In this document: piece after piece, positions 46,365 through 58,000 of the stretch | How positions within the stretch are numbered: the first letter of the stretch is position 1 | How the letters are laid out: the number at the start of each line of letters is the position of its first letter | From: Takakia lepidozioides | Lineage: Eukaryota; Streptophyta; Takakiopsida; Takakiales; Takakiaceae | Length of the DNA stretch: 64,000 nt | Assembly: GCA_030704615.1 (NCBI GenBank) | Contig: CM060731.1 | Coordinates: forward strand, 29,760,001 to 29,824,000 | Reading direction: 5' to 3' | Translations under genes and position numbers: made by a program | Notes under the pieces: generated by a model | Told to the model about the DNA's origin: nothing | Databases searched by the model: none | Seen by the model: the letters and a program-made list of their open reading frames with translations, nothing else

Positions 46365-46735
46365 TATATGTATGAATCCATCTCACAAACCTTCCTGACT
46401 CTTCTCATATCCATTGTGCATTCATCTACACTGTATTCATGCGTGCTCCATTCATGAAAGCTTCCTTTGTACAACATCCATTGTACATTCATCCTCTGTA
46501 CTCTTTAATCCACCCCACAAACCTTCCACACTCATTTCATATACTTTGTGCATTCGTCAAAAGATTTGGTCATGCATCTTCCTGTCATGAATTTTTGTCA
46601 TTGCTCAACATCCATTATACATTCATCCATTTTACTCTTATCCATCCGTCATTCATCCATCTACATACATTTTTCACACTCATCCATCTGTTTATCATCC
46701 AACTGTACATTCATCCATCCTTTATTCAATGCCTT
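46365..46735 (+). repeat. ATTCATCC-rich repeat downstream of the methyltransferase gene
   Basis: Many short units of (C/T)ATTCATCCAT or CATCCATT with TACATTCATC occur between the stop codon and the right terminal repeat. The block resembles subterminal repeats of transposons, or degenerate microsatellite expansion. Confidence 0.6.
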
Positions 46736-46836
46736 TTATTATGTCGTCCAGCTTGTTTCCGCGGTAAAGGGTGCCAATCCGCGGGAATACACTCCACTTC
46801 TTTCTGGGCGCGTGGTGACTTGGCCTTCACGTGTGA

Positions 46837-46930
46837 TGACGTGGACTGAGCCCCGTGACGTGGCATTTGCGCAAGGTGACGTGGCGTGAGCGCAGTTGCG
46901 CTCACGCACTCACGTGACCAGGCTCACGCC
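46837..46930. repeat. Right terminal repeat with perfect hairpin and TGACGTGG motifs
   Basis: GCGTGAGCGCA-GT-TGCGCTCACGC (46884-46907) is a perfect palindrome with 11-bp arms. The outer part, TCACGTGACC...GGCTCACGCC, mirrors the left end. TGACGTGG occurs at 46837, 46856 and 46877. Confidence 0.65.
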
Positions 46931-48354
46931 GAGGCATCCCTGCTTGTGCTGGAGGGACTCACCTGTTTACTACATCAGTTTTTTTAACCAACTCAGGTCA
47001 TTGAGTAGATGTGGTGGAAGTGCCCTTGGTGGCAATAAATTTCATGATGTATTGACAGACAATAAGGAGAAAATCAAGCCAATCCAATGCTTGGGAGACG
47101 ACTGTTTGGATATAGCTAAGACACGATGGAACATGGTTACCCAGGCCTTAACCATTCCTGGGAAATTGTCTGAGAGGCTGACATATCACAAGTCAGTGCA
47201 GTAAACATAGAAGAACACCTCGATGCCTTTATTAAAGAAACTGACATGGTGATCAGTTCATCAAGAGACATGCTTGGCTTCGAATCAGAAGGCAATGACC
47301 TGGAGGAAATAAATTATCAAACAAGGGATGAAAAGTGGTCACATGTTCCACTTGATAGCAATGGTACACTAAGACAAGGAGTTGACACTACAATACAAGT
47401 TGGGCTTTTCAACTCTGTATTTGACTCATTTTTGAGTCATTTGCGACATTTTTACTCCCAGCCTCCATAGTCAAACATGCGTGACAAAGGTCAAGTCGTT
47501 TCAGTCAAGCAGTCGAATCCAGATGCCAGGTTCTGACAGTGAAATGTGACAGTAAAACCTAGGGGGTGACGTGTAGGCAGCACAGTATGACGTGGATGCG
47601 ACGTGGCTATGACGTGGCTATGACGTGTAGTAAAGTGGTTTAACTGAATTATAACGTGGATGCATGACGTGTAGTGAGTGGCTTAAGGGCAGAGTGACGT
47701 GGATGCATGACGTGTAGTAAAGTGGTTTAACTGAAGTGGAACATATTGACTATGTTCCATGATGTTTAGTATACGGTTTGACTGTAAATCAGTGATAGTG
47801 AGTTTGCTTGACTTTGTATATTGTAATATTCTACTGGACACATTTTAGTAAATATGTTTCACTCTGGAGGTGTATATACATATATACATATTAATATAAT
47901 ATAATATACATATACATATGAATTGGGAGGTTTTTTATTTAATATTTGGTTTTTTTGTTTATTACTTTTATTTCGTTTTTTTCATTTACTTTTAGTTTAT
48001 ATCTGTACGTATGTTAATTAGTGGATATTGTATTTAAATTTTTTGATTCGCTGCACTGCATTGAAAATATATTACAAATACAACAAAACATATAATACAA
48101 ATACAGGTCGGAACCAAAAACATTTGGATGGCTCAAAACTGGTTTTATATCAAGAGTGATTTGCAAAACAAGTTTTGGCCACATTCTACAAATGACCAAC
48201 ATGAGGGCCATGTTGCCATATCCATAGATCACTGCCCAACTGAAGTCATTGAGTAAGGATAATCTGCTGTGCAGCTAGGTCCAGCACTATCGTGGACATG
48301 TCAAGAGAACATTAGAAATCATGTTGAGAATGGTGATGCCAGCTACCTTGTCAC
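46931..48354. other. Flank right of the DNA transposon: unclassified ORFs and AT-rich sequence
   Basis: Two adjacent plus-strand open stretches (about 46980-47204 and 47205-47470) read like diluted coding sequence ('KFHDVLTDNKEKIKPIQCLG', 'NIEEHLDAFIKETDMVISSS') but match no family I know. TA-rich simple sequence fills 47868-47940. No gypsy sequence resumes here. Confidence 0.4.
47566..47740 (+). repeat. TGACGTGGATG / TGACGTGTAG tandem repeats
   Basis: At least eight (A/T)GACGTG(G/T) units are present. Two longer units (about 80 bp together) read 'ACGTGGATGCATGACGTGTA', G, then TGAGTGGCTTAAG or TAAAGTGGTTTAACTGAA. The TGACGTGG core is shared with the transposon ends 1 kb away. Confidence 0.75.
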
Positions 48355-51300
48355 CCAAAGTGACATCCACTTCCAGGGCTGCCTTGAAATACATATCCAC
48401 CAAGGCAGTGTTTAGAGTGACAACTCCAGCTTTGACGATGTCATCATGGACCTTTGTGCCCTTTTGATGGCTGCCAGGCTCACATTTGACAGATGTACAC
48501 CAGGGGAATGTTTAGAATGACATCTGGTACAATTCCAGCTTGGATAATGTCACCATAAACCTCTTTGCCCCTTCCCAGGGCTGCTAGGCTCGCACATGCA
48601 TATTACAAAAACAAATGAACATGACGGCCTGGTCTGGCTTCATCCCTTCCCACATCATTTGCTCTTATGTTTCCAAAGCCTTAATCCCATACCCATGCTG
48701 CACATACCTTGCAATCATGGCACTCCAAAATACCACAACTCGTTCAGCCATATTGTCAAACTCTCCCTTCACATCAGGCTTGCTGCACCCACATTTGGCA
48801 TACATGTCCACCAAGGCAGAGTTCAGAATGACAATTTCCCCTTTAACGATCGGCATAAGCAAGGGGAAGGAGACAGCAGAGCTGCTGCTCTCTCCCAGCG
48901 CCAAAAAAACTAAAAGAAAAAAAAATGGAGGGGCTGAGAGAGCCGCCATGGCTATGAAGTACTAGTATGCTGCAACGTCATGTGGTTGGGCTTCACCCCT
49001 TCCCCCATCAATATTTGATCATAGGTCTCCAAAGCCTCCATACCATGTCCCTGCTGTGCATACCCTGCAAGCATCACCCATTCACAATCTCCAAAGCCTC
49101 CCTGCCAACCCAGTATATAAACAGAGTACACTTAAGTTCCTTGCTTTGCATCCTCAATGCACCCACATTGGGCATACATGTCCACCAGGGCAGAGTTCAG
49201 AATGACATCTGGTACAATTCCAGCTTTGACAATGTCAACATAGACCTCTTTGACCTTTTCCAGGGCTGCCAGGCTTGCATAAGCATTGCAATCACACAAA
49301 AACGTGATGTGGTTGGGGCTTCACCCCTTCCCCCATCATTTCATCATAGGTCTCCAAATCCACCAATGACCATCCCACGCCCTGCTCTGCATACCCTGCG
49401 ATGCTTGTGAGTGTGTACCTGCTTTCCAGCTTCCAGACCTTTTTGGCGTGAATCCACATCATTTGTTGGCACTAGGAAAGGGTTGAGACTGAGCTGCTCA
49501 AGCACAACATCTGGAGCCAAAGCCTCCATCCAGTGCCCCTGCCGTGCATACCCTGCAAGCATCGAGTTCTACGACACCACATCAGCTCTGACAATGTTGC
49601 CATGGGCCTCTTTGCCCTTTTCCAGGGCTGCCAGGCTTGCACACGCACTACAACCGCACACAAACCTGATCAGCCCAAAACCAATGGCCAACCTCTCACT
49701 ATGGTGGCAAAGAGAAAATTCCTTTTCCTCCTCCCCCACATCATGCAATACAAAGCGCGTATCAGACTTAGGACATTTGGTGCCATGCAAAATTGTAGGG
49801 TGGCTCTTCTTCGACCAGATAATGTCTTTGGTTACAAGCCCCTGGATGCTTGGCTTTTTTAATGGACAATGTCCATGGTGGTAAGCACTTGCTGGCTGTT
49901 AAGAAGTTGATTCAGGCCCTGTGTTCATGTTGCCTTAGGATAAATATGTCGTGGCAGCTTACTAGCCTGTTGGAATGAACAATTCAGACCCCGTGATACT
50001 ACTCTATGATGGTAAACTGATTAGAAAAATATCTGCAATTTTAATATGGTGTTTGTGTTACCAAAACAGACTGGAATTCGTTTTCCAGCGTGCAATGTAG
50101 ACATTGGTGGCCGCTGGGATTCCAGAAATCATTGATGGGGCAAAGGGAATCCACCATATGGATATTTGCAATTGCATTTTTATGCATTAGACTTTGTTTT
50201 GCAGTGTAATGAAATGCACCCCAAAACTCCAGGAATGAGACAGGCAATATTAAAGTAATCTCTTTTAAACACTATGGACTTCTGGATATCCGATGATGTC
50301 CAGTGGCAATTCAATGTCGAAACATAATCCATAATAAGATGGCGGCAGGAAAAATTTGCAAATCTTCCAGAAAACTGAGTTCCAACAGTAGCAGTTGTGG
50401 GGGCCATTTTTGGAAAAATACCAATACCCCGCCTCCTTTCATCTGCCCAGACAATCTTCTCAGCTCAGCATGGATTTCCTTAATTGGGATGCAACTTGTC
50501 ATCTACAGCAAGGTGTGCACCCTGTTGCCAACCCCAATGCAGTAGCGACCTGGCTGCTTTCTAACCCCTCTGACCTTCATCATTCTTCTCACCTTTGCAG
50601 TATCATCCCACCTGCCAGCTGCAGCATACATGTTTGATACCAACACATAAGTCACGGCATCCTGTTCATCCCATTTGAGGATAGATGTTGCCGCACGTTC
50701 AGCCATCTCCACATTGCCATGGATTCTGCAGGCACCAAGCACGGCCTTCCACACCACAAGATCTGGATTGATTGGCATCTTATTAATCAGATCCACTGCC
50801 TCATCCAGTTGTCCCGCACGTCCAAGAAGGTCCACCATATAGCCAAAGTGTTTTACTGTCGGAGTGACACCATGATCTTGATTTCCTTCATTCAGTAGGC
50901 CAGTGTGGCTGCATGCAGAGAGAACACATATAAAGGTGAGACTGTCCAGCTTCAAGCCATTCTTTTGCATTTCCTTCAAATAGTTGCAGGACCTCCCTAT
51001 GACCATGCTGGGCATATCCTGCGATCATCACGTTCCATGACACCACATTTCGTTCAGCCATATTGTCGAACACTCCCTACGCATCCTCAATGCACCCACA
51101 TTTGGCATACATGTCCACGAGGGTATTGTTCAGAATCACATCTGGTACAATTCTAGCTTTGGCGATGCAACCATGCACCTCTTTGCCCTTTTCCAGGGCT
51201 GCCAAGCTTGCACACGCACTGCAAACGCACACAAACGTGATGTGGTTGCGCTTCACCCCTTCCACCATCATTTGCTCATAGGTCTCCAAGGCCTCCATCC

Positions 51301-52117
51301 CGCCCCCCTGTAGTGCATACCCTGCAAGCATGGCGTTCCATGACACCAAATCTCGTTCAGCCATATTGTTGAACACTCCCTCCACGTCCTCAATGCCCAC
51401 ATTTGACATGTATGTCCCCGAGGGTGTTGTTCAGAATCACATCTAGTACAATTCCAGCTTTCACGATGTCATCATGGACCTCTTTCCCCTTTTCCAGGGC
51501 TCCCAGGCTTGCACATGAATTGCAAACACAAACGAACGTGATGTGCAACATTTGCTCATAGGTCTCCAAAGCATTCCTACCACACCCATGCTTGGTAAAT
51601 CCTGCCAACATTATATTCCACGTGATCAAAGATGGTCGAGGCATTCTGTGGAAAACCTGGTGAGCATCCATGATGCTCCCACACTTAACATACATGTTGA
51701 CAAGGGTGTTGAGTAGAAAAACATTTGGCGTTAATCACTTTGGATAATGTGAGTGTGCACCTGTTTCCAGCTTCCAGACCTTTCATCTTGATGCACTTAA
51801 GCAAGAGACAGAAGACGTATCTGAATCTGCTGAAATGCCTTGTTAGTTTAAAGTTGTAGAGCCTTTGTCAGTCTCCCTGCCTCACAAAGCATCTTCACAT
51901 GCCCAGCAGAAGAGGCATTGTGGACTCCCTCTCTTGATCCTCTTTCAGAAGCTGTGGTCATGGTTGAGGTGCTTGATTTTATCAACTGTGCCGCTGCAGC
52001 TGCTACCTTTACTTGACCATCTACCCATGCAGGTTTCTTGTAGCTATTGATCCACATGGAATCATAGGTAATCTGGAGCTTGAAGTCCAGCCCTCTTGGA
52101 TGAACCTGGACCCACAC
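48355..52117 (-). pseudogene. Scrambled DYW-type PPR pseudogene array
   Basis: The minus strand begins near 52117 with a duplicated N-terminal segment (HVKMLCEAGRLTKALQL). PPR units follow: 'CGSIMDAHQVFHRMPRPSLI', 'GVFNNMAERDLVSWNAMLAG', '[20 protein letters not shown]', 'NNTLVDMYAKCGCIEDA' and 'LLGRAGQLDEAVDLINKM', then an E motif 'AAGRWDDTAKVRRMMKVRGV' (51695-50503). After about 700 unrelated bases comes a DYW start ('[14 protein letters not shown]', with the deaminase HxE) fused directly to another '[15 protein letters not shown]' unit (49790-49569). N-terminal-like 'KGLEAGKQVHTH' (about 49420) and more partial PPRs continue down to 48355. Several frameshifts and stops occur. Intact relatives are organellar RNA-editing factors. 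Confidence 0.82.
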
Positions 52118-52660
52118 TCTATCCCTGCTCCTTCAGCTATCCATGCCTCTGCACAAATCATGCATACTGCATCCTTGCCTTGCTGCTAGCACCTGACAAT
52201 GACAGCCTAGATTTGTTCTAGGAAACACCTAACTCAACTTATCACACTAGTTCCTATGGTCAATTGCATCTGCTACTCTTTGTAATCCAACAAGCATTCA
52301 CCTTTTTGCCTCGATTGTCCCGCCATTGCCTGGGGTCAGAAAAGTATCAGAATTCAACATGAAAATTTAGGGCCAATTCTGATAAGAGGGAAAAACAGGG
52401 TGAAATCTGTTGAAGAAGGTACCTTCATTAGCAGTGCCTGATTTTATCAATTGAGCCGCTGGTGTTGTGGCTTCCAGTTCACCATCTACCCATGCAGGTT
52501 TCGAGTAGCTATCCTTCCACAGCGAATCATAGGTAATCTGGAGCTTGAAATTCGGCCCTCTTGGATGAATCTGGACCCACACTCTATCCCTGCTCCTTCA
52601 GCTATCCAGACCTCTGCACAAATCATGCACACATCCTTGCCTTGCTGCAGCTAGTAGCTG
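51965..52660 (-). repeat. Direct duplication of the PPR gene 5' segment
   Basis: About 51965-52190 and 52437-52660 encode, on the minus strand, near-identical peptides ('MWVQVHPRGLDFKLQITYDS' versus 'MWVQIHPRGPNFKLQITYDS', each followed by PAWVDG and AAQLIKS). The offset is about 470 bp. Confidence 0.8.
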
Positions 52661-52872
52661 AAGCAGCTGACACTAACGCCCTAACCCTACCTACAGTAAC
52701 ATGTCAAAATCACTCCAAAACCACCATAGATCCACCAACGAGCTTCTCCTAATCTATGTTATCTGTTTTTGGATACTTTCCTGCTGCCACATCGATAGTA
52801 ACTTGTCAAAGTCACTCCTAACCACCACAGATCCACCCAACGAGCTAACTTACAGAATTCAATATGCATCTT

Positions 52873-53668
52873 AGGGCCGAGTCTGATGAGAGGGTAAAAC
52901 AGGCAAAAATAGGTTGAAGAAGAAGGTGCCCTCACCACATTGTCGACCTTGACCTTGTGTCATGACCCATGGAGGATTTGACAGACCATCAACCCAAAGA
53001 TCCTCTTGTGTGTGCTGCTTGTGTCCATCGTCAGGAACTGTCGGATTGGTTTGTGAGAACAACCATGGTGCAGCTGAGCAGAGATTGAAACACGGCCTGC
53101 TAAGACCAAGCTCTCTCCCAAGAACCTTGTAAACATCAGGAAGAATACCAAATCATGGTACTAATAGGAGCCAACAGCCCACATTTACATGATGGACAAA
53201 CTTCTTCACATGCGTACATTAAGAAAAAGCCACACCTTGCGATTGCGGTTGTCGCACCATCGTGAAGGATCTTTACAAAATTCATGCCTGCTCTGCTCCG
53301 TGCTGAAAATTCAGGGCCGAGTCTGATGAGCGGGCAAAACAGGCTGAAAGACGGCGAAGAAGGTGCCCTCACCACATTGTCCTCGACCTTGTGTCATGAC
53401 CCATCGAGGATTTGACTGACCACCTCTTGTGTGTGCTGCTTGTGTCTGTAGTCAAGTAATGTCGGATTGGTCTGCGAGAACCACCACGATGCAGCTGAGC
53501 GGGCGGAGATTGAAACACGGCCTGCTAAGACCAAGCCGACTCTCCCAAGAATGTTGTAAACATCAGGAAGAATACCAAATCATGGTACTAAGAGCCCACA
53601 TTTGCAGGATGGACAAACATCTTCACATCGTACATTAAGAAAAGCCACACCTTGCAATTGCGGTTGTC
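52873..53668 (+). repeat. Tandem duplication, about 440-bp period
   Basis: The segment from 'AGGGCCGAGTCTGATGAG' to 'TTGCGGTTGTC' occurs at 52873-53252 and 53313-53668 with small indels. Shared landmarks are 'GAAACACGGCCTGCTAAGAC' and 'CATCAGGAAGAATACC'. No coding function is recognised. Confidence 0.85.
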
Positions 53669-53939
53669 CACCCAAGCTATGCATATCCTGCAGATCCTCC
53701 CACGCAAACACAACAAAACGATCAAGTCCCATAACTTACTCATCGCTGAACGCAATCCCGCAACCCTAAATCCATTTTGAATTATTTGGATGAATGTATC
53801 ATAGATGGATGGATTTTGGGTTTTCCATCAATCTATCCATCCATCCATTTAATTTTCCGTTCATCCAATAGTTGCCAGCAAGGCATTTCCTTTATCGTTC
53901 ATTCATACGTTCATCCAGTGCACACAAATTATATTTCAT

Positions 53940-54105
53940 ACGTTCATCCAACAGCTGCCAGCAAGGCGTTGGTTTATCATTCGTTCAGATAATTCAGTTG
54001 TTTTGTTTCACTAACCTTTCATACGTTCATCCAATAGCTGCCAGCAAGGCGTTTGTTTATCATTCGTTCAGATAATTCAATTGTTTTGTTTCACTAACCT
54101 TAACC
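53940..54105 (+). repeat. 83-bp tandem repeat, two full copies and a partial
   Basis: Units starting ACGTTCATCCAA(C/T)AGCTGCC at 53940 and 54023 run through 'AAGGCGTT(G/T)GTTTATC' and 'TTTTGTTTCACTAACCTT'. A diverged partial unit lies upstream at about 53863-53915. Confidence 0.85.
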
Positions 54106-55063
54106 AGTACACGATTAGTTTAATATTAATGTGCTGGGTCAGTGAAAAAATAGTTAAATGTTTTTACTTCTTATTATCCACGTATATATTGTTATATATT
54201 ATGATTACACATGCCATTGTTTAACTGGTTGTCTCAGTCAGCTCATTTTAGGCAATCAAAATCTCTCACTACAGTCAAAATTTTCGCGGTTGTCTAGCAC
54301 CTCGAATATTTTAATATAAATTTTGACTGCAAAATGATTGGAACAGTCGAAAGTAACAACAGTCAACGCCAGCGTCAAACTAAATTGTCGAAATTACATA
54401 GGGTGTGTTGTAGTGTGATTGAGCTGAAGTTCTTGCCACCCTAATGACAAAAAGTATGGGCAAGAAAGTCTTGCAGCAAAATGAACACACTTTGGAGAAA
54501 TCTAAGGATGAGCAACAAAGTGGCAGCATGCTTGTGTTCTCAGATGGTCAAGAGAGCAGTGGTACCCTTGACTGGCTCCCATCTCTTGCTCAAGTATCTG
54601 CGGATAAAGACAATGAAACCAGGTCAGAAATGAAGAGACTGGTGGAGACTGGTTCATGACTACCCTACATATGGTTTGCATGAAGGTAACACCCAAAATA
54701 GAGATAGGCAGCAACAGTATCAAGGAAATAGAGATGAAAAACTTAGTTTTTTTTTGGCTTAGTGAGGACAGTGAGAAATGATCAAATCTGCACACAATAG
54801 ATATGCAGGAAAGTGAGGTCGTCACACAATGTCATCAAGTGAGGTCACCAATTTGTGTGAAGGAGCCGAAACATGGTAACACTACTTACATCAGGCTGCA
54901 TCTCGTGAAACTGGTGAAGGACCTGCATGGAAATACTGGCTGCGCCATACAAAGTTTTGCAGTGTTCCTGACAAGCAACCACCATTGCAACCGTCATGAT
55001 TGATGCTGTCCGATTCAAGCCATTGATGTCACAAGAAAAACAATGACGACGCTCGAATAGATT

Positions 55064-58000
55064 ATGCCTCTATTGCGGAGAAGAAGTTCACATTGCATTA
55101 AACTGCCCCAACAAGAGAAGATTCAAAGCTCGAGGCGCAACTCAAGTGTTCGATACGAGGAGGTCGGAAAACGAAGATGTCTAGTCACAGTAAGGACCAT
55201 GCGGCTGGACACCACAAATTCCTCACCGAAAAAATGTCTCTTTCTACTTCCAGACCCTCCACCTTGCTTCACAGTTCCGGTAAAAATCAAAGTACACAAT
55301 CGAGATATCTCTGTAGAAGCACTTTTGGACTCAGGGGCTTCAACTTGTTTTATGGACAAAAACTTTGCGAAACAACACAATTTAACGCTCGTAAAGAAGA
55401 AACTCTCGGCCCCCGTTGAAGTCATCGATGGACAACCGTTAGCATCAGGAAATGTTGACCATGAAACTCGACCACTTGAAGTGAAGCTTGAAGATCTAGC
55501 ATCACATATTGTTTTTAACATCATCCAGTCTCCAACGAATCATGTGATCATTGGACTTCCCTGGTTCGTACTTCACAATCCTGACATCGACTGACGATCG
55601 CGAAAAAATTCTTCAAGAAAAAAATGTAGAAATATCAAAGGTATTCAACCCCTGTTCCTTGGAGCTAGAGCTTTCATAAGAGCTACAAAAAATGATGCGG
55701 CATTTGCACTTTATGCGACTCCGATCAAGTCCACAACAGACAAAGATACTTCGACATTATCTACTCAATATCAAGATTTCAAGGATGTCTTCGAGAAGAA
55801 AAATGCAGACATATTGCCAGAACATCGACCTTATGACTGTGCAATTGAGTTACAAGAAGGAGCCCAACCACCATTCGGCCCAATCTACAACTTATCCCAG
55901 ACGGAGTTGGCTGCATTACGTGAATACATTGATGAAAATTTGTCGAAGAACTTCATCCGACATTCAAAATCACCTGCGGGGGCGCCTATCTTGTTTGTGA
56001 AAAAGAAGGACGGATCATTATGCATGTGTGTAGACTATCGCGGTCTCAATAAAGTCACAATTAAGAATCGTTATCCGTTGCTGCTGATTTCTGGGCTTCT
56101 CGACCAACTGGGACGAGCGAAGATTTTCACCAAAATTGACTTGAGATGAGCTTATAACCTTATACGGATAAAAGAAGGAGACGAATGGAAAACAGCTTTT
56201 CGAACAAGGTATGGACATTTTGAATACAGTGTTATGCCTTTCGGTCTTACAAATGCTCCAGCAATTTTCCAACATATGATGAATGACATCTTTCGAGAAT
56301 TTTTAGATGACTTTGTAGTCATCTATTTGGACGACATTTTGATATTTTCACAGAATGAAGAACATTATGGCCGCCATGTACGCATTGTCTTTGATAAATT
56401 AAGAGAAAGAGGACTATATTCCAAGTTGGAAAAATATTTTTCCATCAATCTGAGGTTGAATTTCTGGGCTATATTATTTTCGACATATGCGTTTTTATGG
56501 ATCAAAAGAAAATACAAACCATCATCGAGTGGATTAAACCAACTTCGGTCCAAGATGTACAATGTTTTCTGGGATTTGCAAATTTCTATAGAATCTTCAT
56601 CAAGGACTATTCCAAAATTGCTGCACCATTGACACGACTTACAGGGAAGGACAAATTTGTATAAGACGAGAAGGCTGACCAGACATTTGAAAGGCTGAAG
56701 CATGAATTTACAACGGCCCCAATACTGGTACATGCAGTCCCATCTAAACCATTCTTTTTGGAAGCAGATGCATCGGACTTTGCACTTGGCGCTCTACTTT
56801 CTCAATACGGTACGGATGGTCGACTTCATCCTGTTGGTTTTTGTTCTTGCAAATTTTCCGCTGCGGAGATCAATTATGAAATCCACTTCTAAAGATTATC
56901 GATGTTTTTGAGGAGTGACGTCATCTATTGGAGGGAGCTAAACATCAGGTCACAGTCTATACCGATCATAAAAACCTCGAGTATTTATTAGTACTCGTGT
57001 TTTGAATCGACGTCAAGCGCGATGGAGTATGTCACTAGCAAGGTTTGATTTTGTTATTACCTACCGTCCCGGAAATCTTCAAGGAAAACCAGATGCTATT
57101 TTTCGACGATCGTATATTGCGCTAAAAGAAGGGGATGCAGCTTTTGACCAACAGAAATTCATCATCTTGAAACCAACAAATTTCCAATTGAATATGCTAT
57201 CCATGTCCACCTATGACAATGTAGAGATCATAAAGGAGATTCGTGAAGGACTGAAGAGCGACAAATTTGCTACGACACTTCGGGACAACCCACATGTTAC
57301 AAACGACTTCGAATTCAAATATGACTTACTTGATTTCAAGGGACTTCTCTATGTACCTCCAAGACCTACACGACTTCAAATTCTTCAAACATGTCATGAT
57401 TTTTCGGCTGTAGGACATTTTCGGCTTCAACAAAATAATGGAATTGATATCCAGGGATTGCTGGTGGCCGCAGATGTGGAAACTCGTGAAAGAATTTATA
57501 AAATCTTATGACACGTGTGCTAGAGCGAAGGGACCACGACATTGATCTTACGGCCTTTTTCAGCCATTACCCATTCCTAATGGTCCATGGTCGTCCGTGT
57601 CTATGGACTTTATTACAGACCTTCCAATTTCCAAGACCACCGATTCAATCCTTGTTATTGTAGATCGTTTTACGAAGATGACATATTTCATTCCATGTAA
57701 TAAGACGGTTACCGGCGAGGAAACTGCAAGACTCTTCCTCAATAATATCTACCGCATTCATGGACTCCCGAAGGACATCGTATCTGATCGATGACCACAG
57801 TTCATATTATATTTCTGGAGGGGATTATTTCACATATTGGATACTAAGATTAACCTCTACAGCAAATCATCCACAGACTGATGGTCAAACCGAATGTGTA
57901 AACCAGATTTTGGAGCAGTATCTTCGTTGTACGATAAATTATCACCAAGATAATTGGACGGACCTTTTGTTATTGGCTGAGTTTGCCTACAACAACACTA

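Larger units (their letters stand above)
35638..46930. mobile_element. MULE-like DNA transposon (about 11.3 kb) carrying a ParB/methyltransferase gene
   Basis: The boundaries are imperfect GC-rich inverted repeats starting GGCGTGAGC (35638-35679 and 46883-46930, read inward), next to TGACGTGGC motifs. Inside are two divergent genes: a transposase with SWIM finger (36245-39758, minus) and a 10-exon ParB-like/methyltransferase gene (40613-46245, plus). The left end cuts a gypsy pol gene. No convincing target duplication was found (flanks GACGCAAT and GAGGCATC are only weakly alike), so the exact ends need a second copy for proof. Confidence 0.72.

Noticed and set aside
35628-46940. GACGCAAT / GAGGCATC as the transposon target duplication
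   Set aside because: Only 5 of 8 bases agree, which is no better than a guess, so it is not claimed.
47868-47940. TATA-rich block as a promoter or origin
   Set aside because: It is simple TA/CATATA repeat with no gene positioned to use it.
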